The notes under the pieces: generated by a model
What the model was told of the DNA's origin: nothing
The model's database searches: none
What the model saw: the letters and a program-made list of their open reading frames with translations, nothing else
Program-made: the position numbers and the translations under genes
Part shown: piece after piece, positions 1 to 12,800 of the stretch
Layout of the letters: every line of letters starts with the position of its first letter
Position numbering within the stretch: position 1 is the stretch's first letter
Assembly (NCBI RefSeq): GCF_032854445.1
Contig: NC_088295.1
Coordinates: 22,307,385 to 22,371,384, forward strand
From: Liolophura sinensis
Taxonomy: Eukaryota; Mollusca; Polyplacophora; Chitonida; Chitonidae
Reading direction: 5' to 3'
Length of the DNA: 64,000 nt

Positions 1-221
1 TTCACCCACAGAAGGTCACAACTCAAATCTGAAATGTAAATGTTACGCACAGTTTGAATCAATCTGAATCCTCTGCAGAGTGTTTATGTTTGCATCAACA
101 CTGACAATGAGGGCAGTTTTGTGTATGATCAAACTGATACCTATTAACTTTAATATCTTTGATCAGTTTAAGATTCACAACACATTAGCAGTATATTGCA
201 TTATATATGTGTCCTACAAAC

Positions 222-866
222 CTCTAAGTTGGGAGCCTAACTCATCTTCCCTCAGCCAGGAGAGTTTGAGGTCATACCCACTCTGCAACAGTACAGAGAC
301 ATTGACACTCTGGGACACATCCACAGGGGTTTGGCAAACAGGGCTGACCTGGGGGGTGTCATCACGCACCTTAACATACACACTGGCTGTTTCCACCCCC
401 ATCCGAGCCACAGCAGACACTATGAGCAGATAATCACCGGGATAAAAATAGGAGAACTCTACAGAGCCTGTGCTTGTAATGTGGGTCTCATCATCTCCCA
501 CCCCGAAGTCCCACTCAAAGTGGTCCACAGTGAAGCTTGTGCTCACTGTAAATTGGGTGGGGGCCCCAGTAGACTGAACACCCACAGGAAGTAAGGATAA
601 GCCAGCAGTTACACCAAAACTTTGAGGTAGGTAAATTTTTCCACAGACAGAACTGTAAACAGCAGGATCAGGTTGGCACGAGTCTGAACAATTAATATTG
701 GACAGAGAACCACATAAACAAATCTTGGCTTGGAAATTTCCAAATCTTAAATTGCTGCTGAAACATTCCTTCAAGCATTCTAGTTTGGTTTGTTGATATG
801 AGGCCTTGTTGAATAGGATGGGCTGTGTACCATCAGATGAGGTACAAGAAAAGAAGACCTCAGGAC
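222..866 (-). CDS. PKD1: PKD1-like exon 10: WSC-like region and first PKD domain
   Basis: The acceptor is at 867-868 (TTACAG). The exon starts with two bases that complete the last LRRCT cysteine. A WSC-like segment follows, with FFSCTSSDG, ECLKECF, ICLCGSL and CSDSC. Next comes a PKD domain with FEWDFGVGDD, the SYFYPGDYLLIVSAVA strand and VYVKVRD. A further segment (PVCQTPVDVSQSVNVS) matches the linker before the C-type lectin domain of polycystin-1. The donor is probably GTTTGT at 221-216, just before an in-frame stop at 214; this 3' limit is approximate. Confidence 0.87.
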
Positions 867-3800
867 CTGTAACAAAAAATATTGTATACAGTATAAATGT
901 GGGAATACCAGGGGTGACAACTCACTGGACTAAGGGAGATAACTCTCATATTAAACGATGTGGTAGAATACTGAGAAACAAACAAAATGAATATCTGATT
1001 TCAGATAAAATCAGATATGTTTATACCAAATATGAAATCTAATATTTTGGGCTAATGCAGCTAATGTCATTTACCCATATATATATTTTTCTAACTGCAA
1101 TGACAACATATGGGGCAACATAACTGTAAATATGCAAACCAAATATAGCCTAGCTGAATTCAAAGTGTGTAATAGCACTCTTAAGCAAGTAAGAAAGCAT
1201 GCACTATGACAACAAAGGGTCCTAAAATGTTACCAAACAGAATTTCTAAACAAACAATTAAGCTTACACAGGCAAAGAAGATTCAAAAGTGAAAACATGA
1301 ATTAAAAGCTTTAATAGCAGTCATTAATCACTGAAGAGACTGCATGTATAGCATCTGAACCACCAAAGTGCATGTATATGGGTAATTTTCTGCGTATTCA
1401 TACTCCAGTGCCAAGTACATCTTAAAAGCAGGGATAATTCATACAGATAAAGATAGTGAGATTGTATTAAAACAGCTGTTGAAAGATTCGTAGGATAATA
1501 AAACAGTTCTTGTCACCCATTGCTGATGAATGTCCTCCACTGATGCTGTGCTTTATAATGCTCATGACATCATTCCAGCATAACTGCCTTACTGAAAGTT
1601 ATATCTGTCTGACTTGTGGTTACACAAGGACAATAAAATATTATCAGGAAAATTCCACAGTAAATGCCAAAGATTTTGTTTCCCAGGACTCTTCACTTAG
1701 AAGAGTTATATAATGTTATTCTTCATTAATGCCCCTATAATTCATGGTGTTAGCCCTATTTTATAGGTTATCCTTAATATCATTTTAATATTTCAGTCTG
1801 GTTTATATTGGAACTGAAGTAGCACTTTAAAGTTTCATTTTACTGGGGCCTGCTCCACAGATAATTTTAGTAGTACATTGCAATAGATCATATTTTTAAA
1901 GAAAGTTGAATTTTCAGTACTAGTCAACTGACACCTCATTCATATCTCATTACTGCAACTGTAATTTAAATATCAGGGAATGTATGGCTACACTGGACCA
2001 TAGCCATTACCATGTACTAATACTCTAGTGTCTACAGAATAGATCACTATAATTTTACTAGTTTAAACCATTATGCAATGTGAACCTGAGAAATGAGCTC
2101 AATGAATACAGCAAAGTATAAGCAATCAATAGCTTAGCGGTAATGATCCTGGTTTCACTATAGTTCAAAATGGTGTAATGAATTTCTAGAGAGTTAATTT
2201 GTATGCAATAGTATTAATCCATTGAAAAATAAATATAAAACATATTGGTTGTCATTTACCATATCAAAGAAAACGCAGGCCAGGAAAAGCTTAATATTAT
2301 ACAAATCAAGAAATCATGCGTTCTTGCTGGCTATAACAGAACTCACCACGGCATTTGGAGCCAGTTCTCATTAAATGACAGAAGAGGTTCCAACTGCTTT
2401 GGAATGCCCCATTTCCAACAGATCGCGCAGATCTGACAAGGCTATGAACATCATCATTATCAAATTGTTTATGTTGCTGTCTAAACAAGAGATCTTTTAG
2501 GTGGTCTGCCTGATGGGCAGTCATGGGTGGTGTAAGATGACCTTCAAGAGAATACATAAGAGCGCAGGGTTAGTGAATATATACAATGATACCTCACTAT
2601 GTGACGCATGGACACTATGTGAATATGGCACATAAAGTGGCAAAGGCTATATCTTGAGACACGTCATTAAATTTCACAGGACACAGAACACATTTCACAG
2701 TGAAGCTACAGCTAGGAACATTTCTATGTACAGGTTGTTATACTTCTACGACATGTGACATGTCTACAGTGCTTGACACTTCTACAGTTTGTGACACTTC
2801 TACTGCTTGTGACATTTCTACAGTGTGTGACACTTCTACAGCTTGTGACACTTCTACAGCTTGTGACACTGTTACAGCTTGTGACATTTCTACAGCTTGT
2901 GACACTTCCATAACTCGTCTAAGTGCATAACATGTAAAAATGTCATTCACTCATTGTGTGACACACACAAACATATACAGGCCATAATACAGTTGCTCCC
3001 ACTTAATTGCATATCAGTTTAACTAATAACCCGCTTTATTGCATAGCAAAATGTATGACAAAATCAAATCATATTTTAACACACTGATTACCACCGGCTA
3101 ACTGCATATCATTTTAATAAACAATCTGATCAACTGTATGACCATGTGCTGATCAGTCTGAACTCCCCCCCAGCAGTAAGCAGTAAGGGATTCGTTCGGA
3201 CCTGGAGATAAAACCTGAACTGGGCACCTTGTCAAGACAAAACAATGCAACTCAGCACAGAGGTGACAACCACAGATTAAAAACTGAGGCACGTCGGACA
3301 GCCGCTTACCGAGCGGACCTTGTGGCTTGTCAAACCAGAAATTAATCCTATACGCAGAGAAACAAGGTCGCAAAAGCAGAAAATAAAACAAACAAACCCT
3401 GAATCAATAGACAGGCTGTTGGTTGGGTATTAGGCAGGAGCTATTGCACACTAGTTTATCATTTACTTGCATTAGCTGCCCTTCGGATCTGCCTAAGAAA
3501 ATGTCAAAGTCAAAAGATATCACTTTCACCGAAAAGGTCAAGGTCATTGGCAAGACTGAAAAGGGGAGAGGAAACACTGCAGTTGCTAAGATTTTTTGTT
3601 TTACTGAGTCACAAGCGTCCAGATTATATGAAAACAAAGATGTCATTTTGCGCCAGTCTCGAAAAATGAAAACCCAAATCAGCAAGGCAAGCATGATAGC
3701 AAGCAAGATGACAACTTGACATGTACATTTACTGATCAAGGGAGACAACTCCATATATTTACTGATAAATGCGGCTAAACAAATACATCGGATAATTGCA

Positions 3801-6800
3801 TAATATTTTCTTGCATTTACCCTACATGTATGCAATAAAGCGGGTCCTACTGTATGTACAACGTATACTCAGCATGACAATGACATCTACTACTGATAAC
3901 ACTTCCACAATGAGTGACATTTCAACACTGAATCATTTCAAATGACTTGACTTCAGTTTTGCACCACAGAATCGGAGCCAGGACATTGCTACTTTCCTTT
4001 TAATCAAAGGTCGTTATGCCCTAGACATCTAAATATCAGAGTGACAAGCGTGGTGAAGTGTTTGAACACAGCACTTACAATCTAGTTCTGTCTGTTGGAG
4101 ACTTGTGATTGTGCGTGAAGCATAGAATTCTGGGTAATGACAGGTAGTGCCATCCTCATCACCCAGTTGTAAACCCTGCAATTTTTTGTCAACCAGCCAC
4201 GATGTCAACCAGTACAATTCACAGGTACAACGCCATGGATTCTCTTCCAATGACCTGAAAAACAAAATATCTCTTATCAAATTTAAAGTAAAAGAAAGCT
4301 AAAATATGAAGGAAGGTTCATCATAAGGACAACTGAAAACTATGCGTAAAAATACTTTCATTTATTTTTCAGATTTTTTTTGAGAGTGTTGAAAGGCATT
4401 CAAATATTTGAAAACTATGGCGGGCTTTATGAACCATACTGACAGCTTCTAGAAACTCTGACATCACATCACCTTTTTTTCTGATATTCACCAGAAGAAA
4501 GGAATGTTTGGGAACATTATTTCAGTGATGTTTTACTCATGGGTAAAAAAGTGTTATTCCAACGTTCAGTGTCGTGATTAGAGTTGTAGGAAGTGCCTGT
4601 GATGTCAGAGTTCTTAACCTCTGATAGTATGGTTCATACGGCCCACTTTAGAAGTCAACTGTTTGAGCCCCTTTAACTCTTTTCACAAAAGTATATTTAT
4701 GTATAGTTTTAAGTGGTCTACTTAGTGACGTCTACTTCGATTTTCATAGGTCTTTCCCTTTAAGGTTTATTTCGACATGTCAGTTGATGGTAACTATCAA
4801 GCACATATCCCTCTTTAATTTGTAATAAATGGAAGCTAACATGATACACTTAACTAACACTGCTAAATGTGATGTGATTTAAATCCTTTATTACCCACAC
4901 TCAGCCAAAATAATTTATTTGTGCTTAAAACCATACTAAAGAAATTTCATTTATATGAAGAAACATTGTTTTTCACATTAAATACTCACAGTATTTGTAG
5001 CGAGACCAAGTCATCAAAAGATCCTGCTGATAATGTGGTCAAGCTATTTACTGAAATGTCTCTGGAACGAAAATATTGAAATATTAAAACACTAGCCCTG
5101 AGGAGTTATTGTTCAAGGAAAAACATTACCCTCCTCAAGATAAGATCTAGGCAGATATATGTAGGGCAATCATGAACATCCATGAAAGTGGCAAGAGACA
5201 GGAAGAACCTTCTGTACATGCACATGTATCAAGCACACAAAGTAGCCACAGAGAAGCTGGATGTAAGCAAACACACAGACAAATGTGTAGATCGAAGCAC
5301 AGAGAGTGAAAAGTCTGGTAAAGATTGGTTGAAAAAATATTTAAATATAACACATATGTGGTGGACATATAATGTAATACGTCTATTTCCCATTGTCATT
5401 TGTCCAGCAGGATACTGTATATGAGACATGACTCTACTGTGAATTAGAGGTAAGGATCAAACCTCTGTATTGTGAAGAGCATCAAAGCTCAACAGGGCAC
5501 ACCTTTATTTACAGAGTAGCGCTCATTTAGGTCTAATAATAAAACAATTATTACTTAGAATTACTATGGCTTGTTCATCGACCGAACATGAGGATATCTG
5601 CCAGTAACCTGTGGATGGTCGTGGCTCTGCTTAGTTTCCTCCCACTATAATGCTGGCTGCCGTCATATAAGTGAAATATTCTTGAGTACAGCATAAAACA
5701 ACAATCAAATAAATAAATAAATAAATAAATAAATATGTGTAAATAAAAAAATACACTGTCACCTCTCCACAGCAGATGTACCAGTGAGTGTAAAATACTG
5801 CACGGCTAGTGCACGATGCTGAGTAGTAAAACTCAGATTATTGCGCTGCAGAGCAGCCACATACAGTAGTACTGCTGTAACTTCACAGTTCTATGGGCGT
5901 TTCCCCTGGGTCTGCTTGGTTTCCTCCTACAATAATGCTGGCCGCCATTGTGAAAATGAAATATTCTTGAGTAAGGCGTAAAACACCAGTAAAATAAATA
6001 AAATAAACAAACAAATGTTTGTAATGTATGATGAACTCCAGAATCTAATGGAGTGAGTGAGTGAGTGCTTGGGGTTTAACGTCGTACTCAACAATTTTTC
6101 AGTCATATGACGACGAAGGAATCATTAGGGTGCATGTACGTGTAATGTGCCTCCTTGTTGCAGGACGGATTTCCACCGCTCTTTTATTTAGTGCTGCTTC
6201 ACTGAGACGACTTACCGAAGGCAAGTAAGCCGCCCCGCCCGAGCCATTATACTGATACAGGTCAACCAGTCGTTGCACTATCCCCTTCATGCTGAACGCC
6301 AAGCGAGGAAGTTACAACTTCCTCTTTTAAGGTCTTAGGTGTGACTCGATCAAGGATTGATCCTGGATCTACCGGTCCCGAAGCGGACGCTCTACCAACT
6401 GTGCTATCCGGGCCGGTTAGAATCTAATGGAAGTCCATAACCTACATGTATTATATGGCATTTCAAACCCATTCAAATTGCATACAATACCACTAACAAA
6501 TAACCAGCAAGATTGATCTTAATGCTGTCACCAAACATTCATACATTAAATAAAAGAAAAGTGTACAAAAGTTAGTTACACTCATTGGACATTTCAAGAA
6601 ACACTCACAGTATACGTAGTTTGTTCAGTCTCTTGAAGACATTTGGAGGCAATTCCTTCAGTGAATTCCTATTTAGATGCCTGAAAATACATTGCAACTC
6701 TCAAACAAATATCAGTTTACAGATTTCTGTATGAGATCTAATTGAAAAATGCGTAGGCCTGTTCTTTTTATATGTTCAAAGTACTATAGCTATTTCTTTG

Positions 6801-9800
6801 TGCTCCTAATTTCTTGAAAGACATTGTGACATTCTGTTATATGTTGATGGTTCACACCCTTGCTTGATCTAAACATATAAGGTTCCACATCTATCCTATC
6901 CATATGTACAAAGGGCTCCAAATAACAAGTCATCGTCCTAAAACTGCTTGTCAGGTAAAACATGTTTTTACTTAGCCGCATTGCAAGCACTCTCTGTTTT
7001 CTTTCTACATATCTGATATGTGCAATTAATGTTTACCATTCTACAAAAACACCAGAAATAACAGTACTATTATCCATTAATAGCCAGTACATCAGCTTTC
7101 ACTTTAAACACTAAAAGGGCTGGGCTGCATAGGTTATTGATTCACTGTAGGGGACTACTTGTATATGCTACATGTATCCATCAGGCTATAAAGGCGTCCG
7201 ATATTCCATGGCGGAAGACAGACTCACAGTGTGGCACAGTGATTGCTGCACTGAGTTAGTGCACACAAACTATAAGCATTGATCATCATTCATTAAACAT
7301 TAACTTACAGTCTTTGTAAACTTGAATTTGGAAAGACCCCATCATCGATTGTCGTCAATGGCATGACATTTACAGATCTGAAAAAATATGTCAGCAATAA
7401 CAATTAAAATGTACTAAAACAAAAAATGCACTCCGCTAAAAGACTACTGAGAACTATATTTGAAACTACTGACATTAATTTTTCTTAAATCAATTAAATG
7501 GCGTCAAATGTTAGATTCAAGCTTTATGTCCTATTTTTTTATGTCAGTGACAGATTAAAGGAATGTATTATTTTTACCTGACAATTACAGGTAATGTAGG
7601 AGTAGCTTACATTACATAATGAGTGGCAAGGTACTAACCTGTAGGTGACACATGCTTACAAAACTTAAGCTCAACTAAAGATGCTAATATACAGAAGACA
7701 CTTAATAAAGGTCACTTAACACACATGCAGAGCATCAATGATGGAATATCCCCCTCATGCAACTGCATTTAATTCTCAGAAAAAAAAATTGAAAACATAA
7801 ATGTAGTTTCAGATATAGTTTTCGGGGATTCTAGTCTTTCTGCTGATGCAGACTTGTATGTATACTTCACATTTTGCGTTCTTTCACTTCAGTTAAAAAA
7901 CACACTTACATGTAGGAATCCTCTTGACAAACCCTACACCTCTCCCTCAAGTGCCACAGTCATATAAGTGAAATATTCTTGGGAATGACTTGAACACCAA
8001 TCAAATAAATGTATCAATTAAATAAATCAAGTGAAGAAAACCCTACCATTTTGTACATTTGTACTGATGCAGAGGTTCGGTTAAATTATTGAATTTAAGG
8101 CATATAGTAAAGATATGGCCTACAATAAAATAAACTGTGCCAATTCCTGTATTACATATGTCAGAGGCTAACAGTAGCAAACAGACTTCAAATAACATGC
8201 ACTACTTTAAAGCATGAGGGGAAGGTTTCTGTCCAAACAAGAGTCTAGCACTGGGACAGAGCTGTACACTGAAATATTTACAACTTAAACACTTACAAAA
8301 AAAAATCCAAAAGCTTTGTGTGTACATTTATTAACCTTTCTAAAAATGTAATCTAATTCCAGCATAAAACATAGTTTGTTGATGTTTCCTGTAAAACCCA
8401 GATTTTGCTTTAACAGTTTTGCAGAATTTATAACCAAAGGGTTACTAATAAAATCCTGTCATAATGATTTGTTAATATCAATATTACTGAAAGCAGAAAT
8501 ACACTCACATGCAAAATCAATGATTTAGGTACTCACAATATTTCCAGTGCTGTGAGATCATCAAAAACACCCTTTTGTAATCGGATCAACTTATTCCGGC
8601 TTAATATTCTGCGGAAAATAACACAATTATCATTTATCACTTTGTATTAACTTTCAAACAAAAGTCAATTGACTTTAAAATAAAATTCAAATGTTACTTG
8701 CATCAACATATTACATTTATGAAATATTGCTATTGACAAATGTATAAGGGTAATAAAATATTAAATATTTACTGTGTTATTTACATGAGAATTAAGGTAC
8801 GGTGACAAAAATTGCATCCATTGATACTGTAATGTATGTAGGGCAGAGACTTAGGTTTATACAACTTACAGCAACTTCAGTTTGGACAACCCAGCAAACA
8901 AATATACAGGAAGGGTCGATAAACTATTCCCCAGAAGGTTTCTAGATAAAAGAAGATGATTTCTGATTAATACATTTTACATTAACTCTGGACACAATGT
9001 GCATCATGATTAACCGATATAATATACAAGCAAATTAAACTTTTTATTTCATTTGCTCTTTACATGCATTTTGCTCACAATGTAACAGCCCATCATCAGC
9101 ATGTGAAATATAGACCAGATATACCATGTACTGTACACAGCACGCACAATATACAGCAGACATAACATATACTGTACACAGCATGCAAAATATACAGCAA
9201 ACATATACTGTACACAGCATGCAAAATATACAGCAGACATAAAATATGCTGTACACTGCAAGCAAAATATACAGCAGACATAAAATATACTGAACACAGC
9301 ACGCAAAACATACAGCAGACACAACATATACTGTACACACCACGCACAATATACAGTAGACATAAAATATACTGTACACTGCATGCAAAATATACAGCAG
9401 ACATAACATATACTGTACAAAGCAAATACAATGGCTCAAAAACACTGATTAAGATATATGCCTACTGTGCACAGCATATATTATGCAAAGCAGACATAAA
9501 ACCCAAATGCCACACACATCAGATGTAAAGAACCATTTTCAAAGAAAGGTAATTTACATTTATATGTAAGTGCACTTACATGTATCAAAGCTAACAAAAA
9601 CAGTTACAAAATTTCCCACAGAACATAACCACTTACAATTCTTCCAGGTTCGTCAAATTATGAAAAAGATATTCTGGAATGCTGGATATATAATTGTTAC
9701 TTGCATCCCTGGAAAAAAAGAAAATGAATTACTCTTTAAATGCATTGCATCACATGTGTTATAAAATGTTATGTCATATAATGATACAGGTTAAAATGAC

Positions 9801-12800
9801 AAATACCGGTAATTAGTACCACACTGGCATGTTATAAAGATATTATGGCCTAATGCAATTCGTGTTAAATAGGGCCTTTAATTATGTGGCATTCGAACTT
9901 GAAAGTGAAAGTACTCGCTTTACTGGAATACCTGCTTTGCGAATCTGATAGATATAGGTACTATTAAATGTATGGTACTGCTTTATATACCAGATAAATT
10001 TCATATATCAATGTGATGGCAGTCTTCCTCCATTATAAAGCTGACTTTACATGTAACTTATCGAGTTACGTCTATATAATAGGAATATAACTATAAATAG
10101 TAAAACATATAATTTTGGATTTGATAATTCCAAAATAAGTCTACTGGTTGACCATGGACTTCACTTACAATGACACTAAATTTTTTAGGTTACAAAAGGC
10201 ATCAGGCAGCTCTTGGATGCTGTTTTCTTTGATGATGCTGAAAGAAAAGAAAAGAGTACAGGAGATGCAATTTGTTCGATGCTACACTCATGTGAACAAT
10301 TTCTTATTTTAATTTGACAAATCAAACATTTGACAGGTCAACGGCTTCGACGCAGGGAACATAGCTATATAGGCGAGACTAGCAGTCTCGGTCTGACGGC
10401 TCAACACCGACGACCACGAGGAATTTATTCCATTTACTCATATACTTTACTCATATACTTGCATGTTCAGTTAATAAAGCGGTTGTTTATATAATGACTT
10501 TATTCCAGTATGTTGTTGTTATCCTGACATCGGCCCTCTGGCTCTCGCATAGGGTTTGGAGGTTATATCTTGTTGACGAGCCTTGTGTGGACGGAGCTTT
10601 TTCGCTCTTCTGCGCTCTCAATTGACTGGCCATAGCTCGGTACGTTACACGGAAAGCTTCGCTGGTGACAGGAGTGGGATCAAAGGCCGATCACTACAAG
10701 ATGATGTCAAGGGGTGGCCGGACAGGTTGTGAGGCCTGACTGGGAGTCGGGATGCCTGGTCATGTGCCTTCAATGGCAGACCAGGGTTCAAGTACACTGG
10801 CTGAACTGAGGAACCGAATATCGGCTTTGGAGCTAGAGATAGCGCGAGAGCTGCCAACGGTACAGAGATCAACGAGTACCTTGGGAAGACGGCAGCGGCA
10901 AAGCCCGATGCCGAGCACTTCCAGTGACCGCACATGTATTTCTGAGGGGAATACGGTCGAGCCGAGTCGGTTGGTTTTTGATGCCTCGACATAGATTATA
11001 CGGGACCTGCGGCTGACGACTGTACCGGGAGGTATGGACGTGACGGCAGAGAGCCAAGGGTACTGAGGGGTTTGGTGAATCAAAGACGCTGGTGAAGCCT
11101 TCTACCTACGATGGGACGACTCAGGGACTTCGTGGTTCATTTCGAGCACTGCGCTGTTCTAAATGGCTGGTCGAGTGCAGAAGGGACAGTTTCATTACGT
11201 GGGCAAACACAACAGACTTTGGCTAGTCTTCGTGCTAGGCCTTGGGATGTGGACTATGAAGGCTTGAGGTGTGCGTTAGAGAAGAGATTCGTCCCCTCGA
11301 ATGAAACTAATTTCTACAAGGCGCAGTTTAAAACCAGATTTCGAAAACGTGATGAAGGACTACCGGAACTGGGCTAGGCATTGTTTCGTCTGGTACAAAT
11401 GGTGGGCCCCGATGCGGGCGAAGAACTTCGCGATGCACTAGCAAAGGGCCATTTGCTTGAGGCAGTAGAAGAAGAAACCAGATATAAAGTCTGGCAAGCA
11501 CGTCCGAGGACGTTAGAGGAAGCCGTCTACGCCTCGGTCGAAGTAGAGACTTTTCAGGTAGCATATCAGCAGAAACCGAATGTTCAAACTGCGACGAATA
11601 TCCATGACGAGGATATTGATACTGAGAAAACTGATGATGATTCGGGAGATGAATGGCGTAAACAGCTGATTGAGTTGATGAAGGGCATTATCTCTCGACC
11701 TTCACGGAGAACTAGAGCTCGCCGTTTAAGGGGTCGGTCAAATAAACCCTTGGCGACCGGGCCTGGTAAAAGTGATCAATCAGGTAAGGCTGTAGGCCGT
11801 GACAAGAGATGCTGGAGATGTGATCATCAGGGTCATTCCCGTTTTAATTGTCCTGAGGCTCGACTGGATCAGATGTGCAACTCAGTGAATAGACCCTCGG
11901 AGAATTCCCGGAGTGAAAACCCACACACATCTAGTCAGCATGCGACGCATCAAATAGCGGACGACGTTGATCTGTGAGAGCCAAACATGGGACGATCGAT
12001 ACAGGCGCTTCTGTGTCCATCCTGGGCAAGCTATTGTGGGAGCAGGCCTGTGGGCGAAACGAAATTAGCCCGCAGGAATCATCAGTCAAGTCCCTTAGTT
12101 CTGTTAAGTATTGGCGGTAATGGCGTAAACAAAAGATGGTTGTCGGCAACATCTGCGTCGTTTTAATCCTAGGTCTCGACTTTCTGAGGCTGCATTTGTA
12201 TGTGATAGACGTACCGAAACGTCAGATGAGGCTGGGCGTAACATGGATTTATACGAGGCTGCCGGTGAATTCGGCTGTATGTGTCCCTGGTGGAGATGGA
12301 AGACTGGTAGCGGAGATGGCCTTGCTTGAAAATGCCGAACAACTTACTGAGACTCCTAGGATTATCCTTGGACGCGGATTGGACAACGTGAAGGACGAAA
12401 GCCTCGTGTCAATTAGACTGATCAACCCTACGAATGACACAGTCGTCATGCGGGCAGGTACCATTTGTGGTAAAGCCTCTGGGGCGAAATATCTCACTAT
12501 GGTATTCGAAACCAAAGCGCAATGGGGAATGTTTTCGATTCCTGCAGTGCGGAATGGCGTACTGGTAGAACGATCGCAGGACAGACGTGGCCGTGTTAGT
12601 CGACATTTACTGGTGTCACCACCCACTTTGCGGAAGAAGATACGACTCTTTTGGCAGACCTATACCTGTTTTCAGATGAATACGGCTATATGCAGAAATT
12701 ACTTAAATGTAATATCTTTAAATCGCGATCCTTTTCATTTACCAAGCTGTATATTGATGATCTACTGGCGTTAAATAACCCCCATATTGCTGAAGAGGTG

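Noticed and set aside
2736-2920. CRISPR array
   Set aside because: Repeats abut without unique spacers, and the DNA is eukaryotic; the same holds for the other tandem arrays.
2700-2950. Frames with CDTSTA and VEVSQA repeats on opposite strands
   Set aside because: 18-bp minisatellite in an intron; both strands are open only because the unit is six codons.
9044-9445. Three overlapping minus-strand frames rich in Cys and Tyr that look like membrane proteins
   Set aside because: All three are translations of the 41-bp minisatellite in different frames.
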